Below, one piece after another: positions 1-10,670 of a stretch of DNA of 64,000 nucleotides (the stretch's first letter is position 1; each line of letters begins with the position of its first letter). Both the position numbers and the translations under genes were made by a program. The notes under the pieces were generated by a model that saw nothing but the letters and a program-made list of their open reading frames with translations, was not told the origin of the DNA and did not search any database. The stretch is from Oenanthe sinensis (taxonomy: Eukaryota > Streptophyta > Magnoliopsida > Apiales > Apiaceae), in NCBI GenBank assembly GCA_028671895.1, contig CM053802.1, positions 40,710,201-40,774,200 on the forward strand, written 5' to 3'.

Positions 1-1524
1 CATTGTTGTTGATGGTGATGCTGAGGAGGCAATTTCTGATCGCATTCATAGGCATAGACAGCGCCATCGTGATGGCAGTTCTTCTCCTCGTGGAAGGAGG
101 AGACGGACTTTGAGTAGAGAAAGAGGCGGTGGAAATGGAAGCGGTGAGAGGAGAATGAGTAGGTCTCCTGGCAGAAGATCTGAATCACCCATTACTAGTA
201 ATAGATTAGTGTCTGGGAGTAGTGGTAAGCCGGGGAAATTGGTTTCGGTTCCTGCTACAGTGTCTTGTAACAAGGCCAAGAATGGCGGACCTGATGGTGT
301 TGTGGAGGCACCCTCAGCTGATGCAATAAAGAGGGTTCAAGTGAAGAGGAATGTCACATTGCCTCGTGCACAATCTCCAGTAAGGACTAATGTTTTGGCA
401 TTCTCAAATGAAGTTCACCGGACTGCAGCATCTCGTGCACAGTCCCCAGCAAGGACTTATGTTATGGCCTCGTTAAATGAAGTTCAAAGGACTGCTGCAT
501 CACCTCGTGCACGATCTCCAGCAAGGAATAATGTCAAAACTTTCTCAAATGAAGTTCAAAGGACTGCTGAATCGCCTCGTGCAAAATCTCCAGCAAGGAC
601 TATTGTTAAGGCTTCCTCAAATGAAGTTCAGAAGACTGCTGCATCGAATTGGGCTCAATCTCCGGCAAGGACTAATGTAAAGGCCGCCTCAAATGAAGTT
701 CATAGGACTGCTGCATCACCTCGTGCACAGTCTCAAACAAAGAATAATGCCAAGGCGGCCTCAAACGAATTTCAGATTCCAGTTAGTCGGCATAACTCTA
801 GAAAGAATGAGCAGTCACCTTACAGAAGAAACCCTTTGTGTGAGATCGATAGCAATGTCACTACGCATAAACATTCTAGATGCAAGGTCATTAACCAGGT
901 ATTGCTTCTGAGCTTATTAATTATATATTTATTTAGGTTTTTATGCAATAAACTTAGTTCAAAAAGTATTGAATTATATATAAATACTTGTAGGCTGCAA
1001 TGATACAAAAGTCGTGTGTTGTCGTGCAAGAAAATGAAGGCAAAGACAGTAGTAACAGAAGTACGAATGTACAGCAGAAACAGCTAATGGAAGAGGCTAA
1101 AGAATTTAGCGGAAATGTGCCAGTGAATATGATATCCTCAGGCAATGAAGGCCTTAAGCCCCAAAGCCTAACAAGAAGCCGATCATCAAGGCTCTCTCAT
1201 GACCCTGAAACTAATTCCGAAACTTCATTTAATTCCTCATATGCCACATTGTTGCTTGAAGACATTCAAAACTTCCACCAAAAGACTGCCCCTGTCACAG
1301 CATTTTCTCTCCCGGCTTGTGTCACTAAGGCCCATTCAATTCTTGATGCGGTTGCTGATCTCAACTCCAGTACTACAGCAAAGAAGAGAACAAGAAATCC
1401 AACAGCACAGAAATATGAAAAGAATGAGAAAATCTATTCTGTTGCAGCCAATATTGTGGAATCTAAAGTAGTTGTCAGCAATGATCTAATGGAACCAATC
1501 AATCAAACCTTCACGAGTATGTAA
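1..1524 (+). CDS. Ser/Arg-rich basic protein, At1g65710-like (5' end outside window)
   Basis: The reading frame is open from position 2, so the start codon lies upstream. Exon 1 runs to 898 (CAG|GTATTG) and exon 2 from 994 (TGTAG|GCTGCA) to the stop TAA at 1522-1524; the junction is in phase 0. The visible part is about 440 residues. It begins with an Arg/Ser-rich segment (SSSPRGRRRTLSRERGG, MSRSPGRRSESP), continues through six 24-residue repeats, and ends in a less repetitive region with YATLLLEDIQNFHQ and FSLPACVTKAHSILDAVADL. That C-terminal block resembles what I remember of the plant family of uncharacterised protein At1g65710, so I offer that relationship with moderate confidence. No catalytic motif is visible; a disordered, possibly nuclear or scaffold role is inference. 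The gene is likely expressed, because frame and splice sites are intact. Confidence 0.75.
365..793 (+). repeat. Coding tandem repeat, six units of 24 codons
   Basis: Units begin at 365, 434, 506, 578, 650 and 722; the first is 23 codons and the rest 24. The unit consensus is RAQSPARTNVKASSNEVQRTAASP, broken here only by substitutions (RARSPARNN, RAKSPARTI, WAQSPARTN). The sixth unit is the most diverged (RAQSQTKNNAKAASNEFQ). Each unit contains one S-P or S-Q site and basic residues. Because units are multiples of three, copy number can change without breaking the frame. Confidence 0.85.
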
Positions 1525-2740
1525 CCATAACACGAGTTGTAGCTAGAGAAGGAGAAAAAAAATGAAAGAGCAAGAATCATGTGGTGGCCACAGTTTCGTG
1601 GTAGGTAAAACTGATTTCCAGGGACACTAACTTGAGTCCACTGGAATTGCAAATATCCGGCTTTCGGATTAAGCCTTGGTGAGTAGACAAAGAGGATTTG
1701 ACACGGAAGAGTTGGCTCTTCTGAGGCTGCAACAACTTCAACTCTTTTTGTTTCTCTGTATTAGTGATGTGCCATGTTTGCACATTTGCTTGCTTTGGTT
1801 ATAAACTTGTAGCCTTAACTAGTTAACTACGTAACTACTGTATGTGTTCAGCTTTTATTGTGCTAATGCTAAGTCTGTTTGTTGCATCCATTTATCCGTA
1901 ATTTTTTATAGCGGTTTTAAGGAGATTATTTATTTATCGATAAATGAATATAATATTTATTTATCGATAAATGAATATTATTAATTCATTAAAATAATAT
2001 TTTTGAACTTTTTTCTTAATTATATAATTTTATATATTATGGTCAAATATACATAGAATTCACCGTGGTTATAATTTTTATTTTTATGTAAATTTTAATT
2101 ACATTCATTTTTTAAAAAAATTAGATTAGTTGTCCTGTATTTGCGTGCATTACACAAAATTAAGGATAAGATACATTTTAGTGGAGGGAAGAAATAAAAA
2201 ATTTTAGAGGCATTTTTCGAAAAAATATGACTTATTAATATGTTTGAAAATTATTATTGGATAAAATGTATTCATATATTATATAGATAAAAATATATTA
2301 TTTGAAATATAGTGATTATTCATTTATATTTACATAGGGCTATAAAAATTATATTTTTATTTATTCGTTTATACATTTTGCGAGGTTATTCATTAAGCTC
2401 ACTTGCTTAAATTGAGACCGAAAAAATTCATTCATTTATTTAGTTTATTCATTTATAGAGTATCTACTGTATTAAAACTAAATTTTTGATATGAATGCAG
2501 AGCCTACTATCACCTTATTCACGATTCTGGGCCATCTCCTGGGATTTTTTATCATCCACTGCAAAAATGGTTGTTAACAATTATGGGTCATGACCCGCTT
2601 TTTTTTATTATTAATAACTCATTATTTCTTTTTCTATCGCTGATGGAATATATAAATGTAATTTAGTAGTTACTTTGTAGTAGTAAAAATATATAAATGT
2701 AACACAGTAATTATACATTAAGATGTAATATATATATATA
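1525..2740. other. 3' flank and AT-rich intergenic DNA
   Basis: The first few hundred bases are presumably the 3' UTR of the upstream gene. The rest is AT-rich, with a short direct repeat of TTTATCGATAAATGAATAT near 1932 and 1962. I see no coding potential and no clear element. Confidence 0.5.
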
Positions 2741-3411
2741 GGATCCTGCTCAAATAGAAAATAGCTTAAATGAGAAATAGAAAATCTTATCATTATATCT
2801 GCCGCACCCACACACAAATTATATACACCCTTACACACACAATCCCATCTATTTTCCTCCGTTTTTAATTTGATTTTTCCCGTCAATTGGCAAAGTTTTT
2901 TTCAAATCTAACTTCACCACATTTTTTTCCATCTCCCAACGATCAGTTTTCATACCATATGTGCTATATTTCGGCAAATATAATTTATAATTAAAATAAA
3001 TTCGTCACTTATCAGATTCAAACTTCAATCACTAAAATATATTACAGAAACCACTAATTTGTCTTATAGAAATCACTAATTTGTATTACAGAAATCACTA
3101 AATTATATATCCTGGGTTCACAAAAAATAATGGAAATCGTCGAAAAAATAAAAGTCACCGAATATATCACATATGGTATGCAAACTGATTGTTGGGAGAT
3201 GGAGAAAAATATGGTGAAGTTAGATTTGAAAAAAACTTCACTAATTAACGGGAAAAATCAAATTAAAAACGGAGGGATTATGTGGGATTGAGTGTATGAG
3301 GGTGTATTTGATTTGTGTGTGGATGCACCCCTTGCCATTAGATTAGATTGAATATGTGGTGTAGATCTTATTTTCTATTTTCTATTCTAAGTTATTTTCT
3401 ATTTGAGCAGG

Positions 3412-3415
<4 letters not shown>
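2741..3415. mobile_element. Non-autonomous inverted-repeat DNA element (675 bp)
   Basis: The left end GGATCCTGCTCAAATAGAAA is mirrored by TTTCTATTTGAGCAGGACCC at the right end. The inverted repeat continues inward: the left segment around 2822-2970 (AATCCCATC...CCTCCGTTTTTAATTTG, CATCTCCCAACGATCAG, CATACCATATGTG) reappears reverse-complemented around 3165-3300. The centre holds short AT-rich repeats (CAGAAACCACTAATTTG at about 3046, 3068 and 3090). It lies between TA runs, so the target duplication is probably TATATATA but cannot be delimited. Long inverted repeats and no ORF suggest a MULE-type or foldback MITE. Confidence 0.75.

Positions 3416-3491
<76 letters not shown>
3416..3491. repeat. 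(TA)n microsatellite
   Basis: About 38 uninterrupted TA dinucleotides directly abut the right end of the inverted-repeat element, matching a shorter TA run at its left end (2728-2740). The element probably inserted in a TA stretch that later expanded on one side. Confidence 0.95.
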
Positions 3492-3498
<7 letters not shown>

Positions 3499-3787
3499 AA
3501 AGCTTAAAAAATATGGCCAAATATTACTAACTTGACAATGAATTATCATTTCTGTTAAAATATTATGAATAGATATAATAATTATATCCTATAAAAAAAT
3601 AAAAGAAGAAAATTAAATATATTATGTTTGTTTAATATATATTAAAACAAAAAATATCTAATTAAAAATAATAATATAATACACATTATATTATAGAAAT
3701 TAAAAATATTATCAAAGAGTTATAAATAATCATACACATAAATAATATTACAGTATAAATAAAAAAATATTAAATATTAATAATGTA

Positions 3788-4074
3788 TGAGTAAAGTGCA
3801 CTTCGTGTACCTGTACTTTTTGTGTTAGACCACTTTAGATACTGACCTTCTAAAACTACCACTTTAGGTACTAACATTTAAATTTTGTTATAAAATGTGT
3901 ATCCCCGTCACTTGCAGGTACATTTATGTGCTTCCAAATTTAACACAGAATTGACGGGGATACACATTTTATAACAAAATTTAAATGTCAGTACCTAAAG
4001 TGGTAGTTTTAGAAGATCAGTATCTAAAGTGGCCTGACACAAAAAGTACAGGTACACGAAGTGCACTTTACTCA
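3788..4074. mobile_element. Near-perfect palindromic MITE (287 bp)
   Basis: The left arm TGAGTAAAGTGCACTTCGTG is mirrored by CACGAAGTGCACTTTACTCA at the right end, and the pairing continues inward for about 115 bases per arm (for example GTATCCCCGTCA on the left and TGACGGGGATAC on the right). Only a loop of roughly 40 bases (TGCAGGTACATTTATGTGC) is unpaired. Both ends are flanked by TAATGTA (3781-3787 and 4075-4081), a 7- or 8-bp target duplication. Superfamily is uncertain (hAT- or MULE-like). A transcript would fold into one long hairpin. Confidence 0.85.
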
Positions 4075-4111
4075 TAATGTATATACATGATCTAAAATAT
4101 CGAAATAAATA

Positions 4112-5211
4112 GGGAAAATAAATTCATTCGTCACTAAACTATTGGTGTTTTATTATTTTAGTCTTTGAACTAAATATTCCAATATGCGAGTCCTTCAACT
4201 TTTGAATTTTTCTGATTGAAGTCCTTCCGTCCAAAAAAAACTAACGGACTTTAAAATTCTGATGACGTGTCACTGATGTGACATAAGAATTTCTGGTTTA
4301 GGTCCCTGAACTTTTCCATTTCCTGGTTTAGGTCCTTAAACATAAAATTTTGAAAATAATTGAATATTTATAAATTTTAAACATAAAAATATGAACATAA
4401 AATTTTTTATGTTTATCGTTTATTTTAAAAATAAAATTTTAAAACCATACACAACTCTAAACATCTAAATTTATGGTTATCAAGCCACTTTTAATGTCAA
4501 TTACAATTAGCATGTCAAAAGGTACCGGGGTAAGATTCTTCTGGGTGTAACTCTAGTTTTGAGATTTTGCGGATATCCCTTTACTCATGTATCGGATCAT
4601 TTTACTTTTATCGTGTTTATATTCTGTTTCATCGAATACGAGTCAAATATAATTCACTAACATTAAGTATTTTTTTTTAACTATATAAATAACTATTTCA
4701 TCGAAGAATAAAACAAATCTGATATGCATATCATATGTTCGAGCCGGATACGAACCAGGTTGACGGATAGTCCGAATCAATTTACAGCCCTAGTCATGCC
4801 AAGTCGAAAAGCTTCATACAATAAAAATTTAAAAATAATTGAATATTTTTAAATTTTAAACATAAAAATCTTAACATAATTTTTTTATGTTATCATTTAT
4901 TTTTATTTTAAAAATAACATTTTAAAAATAAACATGACTATCGTTAAAATTTATAAATATTTAATTATTTTCAAAATTTTATATTTAAGGACCTAAACCA
5001 GAAAATTGAAAAGTTCAGGGACCTAAATCATAAATTCTTATGTCACATCAGTAACACGTCATCAGGATTTTAACGTCCGTTAGTTTTTTTGGACGGAAGG
5101 ACTTCAATCAGAAAAATTCAAAAGTTGAAGGACTCACATATTGGAATATTTAGTTCAAGAACTAAAACAATAAAACACTAATAGTTTAGTGACGAATGAA
5201 TTTATTTTTCC
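4112..5211. mobile_element. Mutator-like non-autonomous element (1.1 kb) with 9-bp target duplication
   Basis: Terminal inverted repeats of about 230 bp: the left end GGGAAAATAAATTCATTCGT pairs with ACGAATGAATTTATTTTTCC at the right end, and internal blocks such as AGTCCTTCCGTCC, GATGACGTGTCACTGATGTG and GGTTTAGGTCC recur inverted around 4985-5110. The 9-bp sequence AAATAAATA flanks both ends (4103-4111 and 5212-5220), as expected of Mutator-like elements. The interior contains a second, AT-rich inverted pair and no credible ORF. Its right end lies about 125 bp upstream of the TATA box of the next gene. Confidence 0.85.
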
Positions 5212-5335
5212 AAATAAATATAGGAAATCACCTAATATAAATTTTAATTTTAATAAAAAATAAACGAAAAATAACGTATACTAATCCGTTTACTATTCGG
5301 ACCACCGACGATTCGACGAATTTTCTTTCTTCCTG

Positions 5336-5343
5336 TATAAAAC
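5336..5343 (+). promoter_or_regulatory. TATA box (TATAAAAC)
   Basis: TATAAAAC stands 93 bases before the ATG at 5436, leaving room for a leader of about 60-65 bases that starts near the CATATACACACAC run. It is the only TATA-like site in the GC-richer stretch between the mobile element and the ORF. Confidence 0.6.
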
Positions 5344-5435
5344 AAACCACAAACCCGCAATATTTATCTCATATACACACACAGATACACACACCACAGA
5401 GATACAACTATCTTGATCAATCTCTGGGAGCTTCA

Positions 5436-5978
5436 ATGGCGTCGACCCAACTCCACCGTCTGATCCTCTTAATCGCCACCGTCGTCCTCTCAATCGCCGC
5501 CTCCGAGGCCGCCAGACCTTGCAAAACAATCCTCTTCATCTCCACCACCACCACCAGCACCTCTTTTCCCCTAATTGAAAACCCTAATTTCGAAAACCCT
5601 AGTCACCTCACTCTCTATTTCACCAACGCCCACCCAATCAACCCTAATCACTTCCTCTCTTACAAATCCAATGCTTTTTTCACCGGTCGCCGGTCTCTAA
5701 ACCCCCCTCAAGTTGTCGAAAAGTCTTCGAGAAGTGACTCGATTCGGGAGAGCACGCTGGATATAATGAGTATTGTTGGTGCTTTGTTGTTTGGTGTTGG
5801 ATCGGGTGCGTTGACTGCTGGGATTATGTATTTGGTTTGGTCTATGTTTTCGCCTAATAATCGGTTTGACTTTGGTGGTGATTCGGATGACGATGAGACT
5901 GATCATGCTGATGAAGATGTTTTTAGTCCGAAAAAGATGGGGTATGTTGCGGTTCCGGTGGATAATGGAGGTAAATAA
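5436..5978 (+). CDS. Uncharacterised single-pass membrane protein with signal peptide (180 aa)
   Basis: A single uninterrupted ORF opens with a classical signal peptide (LILLIATVVLSIAASEAA, residues about 8-26), followed by ARPCKTILFISTTTT, then a Thr/Asn/Pro-rich lumenal segment. A hydrophobic helix spans residues about 108-135 (IMSIVGALLFGVGSGALTAG). The tail is strongly acidic (GGDSDDDETDHADEDV) and ends KKMGYVAVPVDNGGK. The composition contrasts with the AT-rich surroundings, as does the GC content of the first 250 bases. The layout suggests a type I membrane protein with a cytosolic acidic tail; I do not recognise a characterised function. The start is chosen because it yields the signal peptide and lies behind a TATA box at a normal distance. 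No intron is needed. Confidence 0.8.
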   Translation: MASTQLHRLILLIATVVLSIAASEAARPCKTILFISTTTTSTSFPLIENPNFENPSHLTLYFTNAHPINPNHFLSYKSNAFFTGRRSLNPPQVVEKSSRSDSIRESTLDIMSIVGALLFGVGSGALTAGIMYLVWSMFSPNNRFDFGGDSDDDETDHADEDVFSPKKMGYVAVPVDNGGK

Positions 5979-6117
5979 GTGAATTTGGATGCAGATTTAA
6001 TAGCTGGTTGTATGTTGATTTGTAAGTTTGGTACATTTCATGTCGATGAATTATGTATTTATTTATGTGGTGTTGTGATTGTACAAAGAGGACTTGTAGC
6101 TCCTTTGCGTTTGATCG

Positions 6118-6545
6118 TATGTTTGGATACTTATTTATTAAGTGTATTTGTGATTATATATGCATCATTTTATTGCTTGTGTATTTTGTCTAGAGCTGCG
6201 TGATCATAGCTGGTTAGAATATGATTGGATTATATGTTCACGGGTATTTCTTTTCGTGTAGCTCTTTTAGGACCAGTTAGTAATGTTTACAATGATTGGT
6301 TAATGTATATTGACATGTATGTTTGGATACTTATTTAACAAGTGTATTTGTGTTTGTATATGCATCATTTTATTGCTTGTGTATTTTGTCTAGAGCTGCG
6401 CGATCATAGCTGATTAGAATATGATTTGATTATATGTTCACTAATGAGTGTTTACATGTTGTGGAAGGAGTGTATTTCTTTCCGTGTAGCTCTTTTAGGA
6501 CAAGTTAGTAATGTTTACAATGATTGGTTAATGTATATTGACATG
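6118..6545 (+). repeat. Local tandem duplication (about 200 bp unit) downstream of the membrane-protein gene
   Basis: GTATGTTTGGATACTTATTT starts both at 6119 and at 6319, and the copies end in TTAATGTATATTGACAT near 6316 and 6544. The second copy is longer by about 28 bases (TAATGAGTGTTTACATGTTG region). The duplication is probably in or near the 3' UTR. Confidence 0.85.
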
Positions 6546-8890
6546 GTAATTAGACACGAGAGAGCTTGTACTTGCAATGATTATTGTCTAAGGTTTTCAT
6601 GTTATGTTTTGTGTTGGAGTCTTGCAGACGGTGGAAGGTAAAAAAATTGAAGTTGATTGGGAGAGAGAGATATATATGTGTAATCTAGGGCAGCTTGCAA
6701 ATTATAAATTGGTTCTACTTTTTCACGTATTTGTAAGGCTGTTATTGGTCGCAGGCTACATTGAGATTTTCATTGCTAAGTTGATTTCAGGGACGATAAA
6801 TGTGGGTGACACGAGACTTTGACCTTCTGACAATAAATTAATATTTAGGGAATTATAGACGCTCGGGTGTATTCTATATTTCTATATATGGCTTTACTAT
6901 TGGCATCTTCTGAAGAGTTCAGTTCCTGGACAATTGAATAGTTGAATAGAAAGGTTTGTTTGTATTTGTCTTGCATTTAGCACTATGACCCCCTTATGAT
7001 ATCTTAAACCAAAATGAGGTAGATGATATGTTTCTCTGTTTATAACACAACACATTCCACTTAGTACTTTCAATTTTTTGCCTATTTCTCTCTCCTTTTC
7101 AACTTTGTTTATCACAATTTGCTAAAACAAATTTTAGCGCCAAGATTGAGGATCACTGGTGGTATCAGGTATGTGTAGAACATAATGAAATTACTAGTGC
7201 CAGTGTGACACATCAAGGAGGTTGGTAGTTTAGGAATTGTGAAAGTTTATTGAGAAGAACAGACGAGTTCTGAACTTGGAAACGACTAATTTGACCCTTG
7301 AGGTCAAGTTTATAGAATGTACTTTGGGATGTAGTGAGTTTATGTGTAATCTTGTTTGCTAGGATATTGTGTATTAAAAGAAACATGATATCTGAACCAA
7401 TATCGTTATCCGGATTGACTTTCGTAAAATCACATTCCTTTTTTGGTTATAGAATGTACTTTGGGATGTAGTGAGTTTATGTGTAATCTTGTTTGCTAGG
7501 ATATTGTGTATTAAAAGAAACATGATATCTGAACCAATATTGTTATCCGGATTGACTTTCATAAAATCACATACCTTTTTTGGTTATTTGATTAAAGATA
7601 GACATTTTATAAATCAGACAAGATTTGTATGTTTACCTGTCTTTATGGAAATATGCATCAAGTACTAATTTTATCTCATGATCTATTGCAAGTCAGCAGA
7701 GGTAGAAGTTTTAAACTCTAGCTAGGGAAATCATACCTTGGTCCCGTGATAGGAAATTAAAGAATTTTTGAATATTTATTAGTTGACGCTATGTTAGCTA
7801 TCATTTGTTCTTTATTTTATATGGGCCAAATGAGTAAATGGCGTCCACTAGACTTTGGATTAGTTTTTCCTCCAAAACTATTACTTTCTCTCAACCAAGC
7901 ATGGGTTTATTGTACTCTCTTGCTTCTGCTCAGAAATTTGACTTTTTATCCTTTGGAATTGTACATTTTAACATGGGCCTTGGCATAAGGTGTTCAAATA
8001 TGTGAAACCTAGTTTTTTCAAAGTTCCATTAATGGATTAGTAAACTTCAAGTTTGTTTGTGTCGTGGATGCCTGATATGCTCGAAATTGACCATAACTTC
8101 TAGCATCAAGCAGGAAGCATGTGATATCTATGTTTCTTGCATCTTGCATTCCCAATGGGTTTCAGTGTAGATCGGTGTTGTGATTAAAGCTTGAACTCCC
8201 AAAATAAGGACTTATGTAGTGAATTTATCATTTGAGGCTACCAAAGCTGTTATTATTATTTTTTTAATCCAAAAGTTAAAACGTTCATGAACAGGGCAAA
8301 TCCAATATGTAACCGTCAAAATTTAATGTTGTCAAATGTAGTGGGTGGCTATGATTCATGCTTCATGTAGAAGTTGTAGTGTGCCAAGTAGCCCCAAGTA
8401 CAGTAGTAACCTTGTAATTTTCCCAATTGTTTATAGTGGAATTGAGTATGTTGAAATGTAGATGGAATAGATTGGGAAGCTTCGGGAAAAAGAGTTTGGT
8501 ATATGTCAGTTCACTCTATGTTATTGGGGCATTGAATAATGTGGTGAATAAAATTGGAACGTTGCACTTCTTCAAATGGTAAGATACTAGCTGTTCATGA
8601 TTAGGAGCTCTATGAACGAATATAAAGCAGGATGAATAAAGATACAATCAGTCCATGCTATTTTTGTGTCATACAGTCCCCATGCTGGAGTTTGGACGTG
8701 TTTTACAAAAGCACCCTCTTCTAAGGGTTTTGAAGTGTTTAGAGTCGGTACAAATTTGTGTTTTGAAGTTTCTAGAATCTGTAAAAATCAGTAAGTTGTA
8801 ATGGTATTGGCGCAACTTTAATGGTATTGGCGCAACTTATAAGGGTTCCTTGCTAGTTCCTTGGATCCCTAAGAACAAATAATTACAGTA
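6546..8890. other. Non-coding DNA, no gene seen
   Basis: Several short open frames exist but none has a convincing composition or family resemblance. A polypyrimidine-CTTGCAG site at 6615-6627 could be a splice acceptor of a longer 3' UTR or a non-coding transcript. A separate tandem duplication lies at 7311-7584. Confidence 0.4.
7311..7584 (+). repeat. Tandem duplication of a 137-bp unit
   Basis: TATAGAATGTACTTTGGGAT begins at 7311 and at 7448. The two units differ at few positions (for example ATATCGTTATCC against ATATTGTTATCC, TTTCGTAAAATC against TTTCATAAAATC), so the duplication is recent relative to the surroundings. Confidence 0.9.
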
Positions 8891-9152
8891 CTCCCTTGGT
8901 TCCATTTTAATTGACTTATTTGATTTTTACGCACATATTAAGAAAAAATAAATTATATCTTTAGTTTAACTATTATATCCTTATAATTGTATAAGCATAA
9001 AATAGGAGTCTTTGCCTTAAATAATACAAATAGTATATTACCAATGCATAATTAATAGAGGTATGAGTGAAATTTAAATCTAAAATAAAAATAATAGATT
9101 TTTGGGACAAATTAAAATAAAAATTCAACCAAATAAAATGGGACGAATGTAG
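8891..9152. mobile_element. Stowaway-like MITE
   Basis: The left end CTCCCTTGGTTCCATTTTAA and the right end AAAATGGGACGAATGTAG are imperfect inverted repeats of the Tc1/mariner Stowaway type (CTCCCTCCGTCC consensus), flanked by the expected TA dinucleotides at 8889-8890 and 9153-9154. The length of 262 bp is typical. Confidence 0.75.
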
Positions 9153-9154
9153 TA

Positions 9155-10670
9155 ATTTTTATTAAATTGGCTATCTTCACTGATTCAATAATTTCTGGAG
9201 GGAAAAAAAGTTGGCCGTAGGGTGAGTTTTTCTTTGTATTATTCTTCCTCCTACTTACTCCGTACTTTTTTTCTTTTTTACCCAGCTCAAACGTCCCATC
9301 CACCTTCCTCCTGTACCCAGCTACATTGTCCCATCCATCTCAACTGATACCTTAACTAGAGGAGACAGATCCAAAGTTGCCCCAGTGACCACCACATTCG
9401 AAATTCTTGCTAAAAATTAGGTCAAATTAAATTACAAAAATTTATAGTTGAATTTGCTGATCCAAGTTTTGTTGATTTTCGATAAACACTTGGTCGTGTC
9501 TTCAAATAAGAAATCTTAAATTGCGCGGATGTGTTTTTGGCAAGTCGAAGAATATATGTTCTACAAACATCATTGGTCGTTTGTGTTTTATTTGATTAAT
9601 ATGATACAAACTCTGAAACCTCGTATTATTGATCAAAATCAAACGCTTGTTTATACTTTTGGTACAAACGGCTGGCCCCGGTGTTTGTGTCTTCACTTTT
9701 CAAATCCTACTTGTCCGGGTGTTTGTGGCTAATGATGTTGCAAAGTCACTACTAATGCACAGGTGCCTACATAGAGACTTGTAAATAATGATGGAATGCT
9801 AGATTAATGTGGGGAGATAATGGATGTCCATCTCTTGTTTTAGTCTTAAGTTCCAATAATTGTTTCTTATCAGGTTTGGTCCAAGTTGGCTGTAGGGCTT
9901 GCAAAGTTTATCTAAGATCCCCTGTTCCCAATCTCATCTCTATTATTTAAGAAAATTTGTTAAATTTCATTAAAATGAGTTTTATATTTGGAATTCTAAA
10001 ATGGGATATGGTTTTAGAGATTAAATTAAATTTCCACATTTGAGACTTCACTGTTTATTTCTCATTTCATTCTCCAACCCATTAAATACTCATTTCATCC
10101 CATAATTTTTGTCATTTTTATTTCTTACACATCAACATTTAAAATAAATAATAATTGTACAATTTTTTTGATTTTTTTTATATAAATATTTGAATCTTAA
10201 ACTTTTAAATTAAAAATGAATATTTTAAAAATATTAAATGTAGGTATTTTTTTAAATGACTTCAAAATTTATGAGATGAAAAGAATATATAGTTAAAATT
10301 GTAAATGAAAGAAAAGAAAATAGGGATATAGACGAGGAATGGGATGTAAGAAACTTCATTCAGTTCAAAGTAGGATATAGATCCCGACATGACGAAATTT
10401 TAAAGGATAAATAAAATTTTTGAATTTTTTTGAAAATTCACAATTTTTAATAGGGTTAAGGAGCGAAAACACTCCTCAATTTTAGATAGAGGAGCAAATA
10501 AACCCCTTTATTTTAATATAGTTCAAATAAGCCCTTAATTTTTAAAATGTAGTTCAAAATTGACCTTATGATTAGATTTGATTAACTATAGTTAAATACA
10601 TGTTTGAAATTTAGAAAAAATGATATTTATTTATAAATTTTATTTTGAAATATTATAAGACCTAATAGGT
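9155..10670. other. Non-coding AT-rich intergenic DNA
   Basis: No gene seen. A possible decayed Stowaway-like element lies at about 10087-10283 (CTCATTTCATCCCATAATTT mirrored loosely by AAATTTATGAGATGAAAAGA). The stretch 10450-10660 (GAGCGAAAACACTCCTC, AGGAGCAAATAAACCCC) looks like one arm of another inverted-repeat element cut off by the LTR that follows. Confidence 0.35.

Noticed and set aside
477..911. Alternative-frame ORFs across the SR-rich repeats
   Set aside because: The repeat unit keeps all frames partly open; only the SP-repeat frame continues across the splice junction.
9529..9732. 68-codon ORF rich in Cys and aromatic residues
   Set aside because: No signal peptide, no conserved motif and no promoter context; most likely chance.
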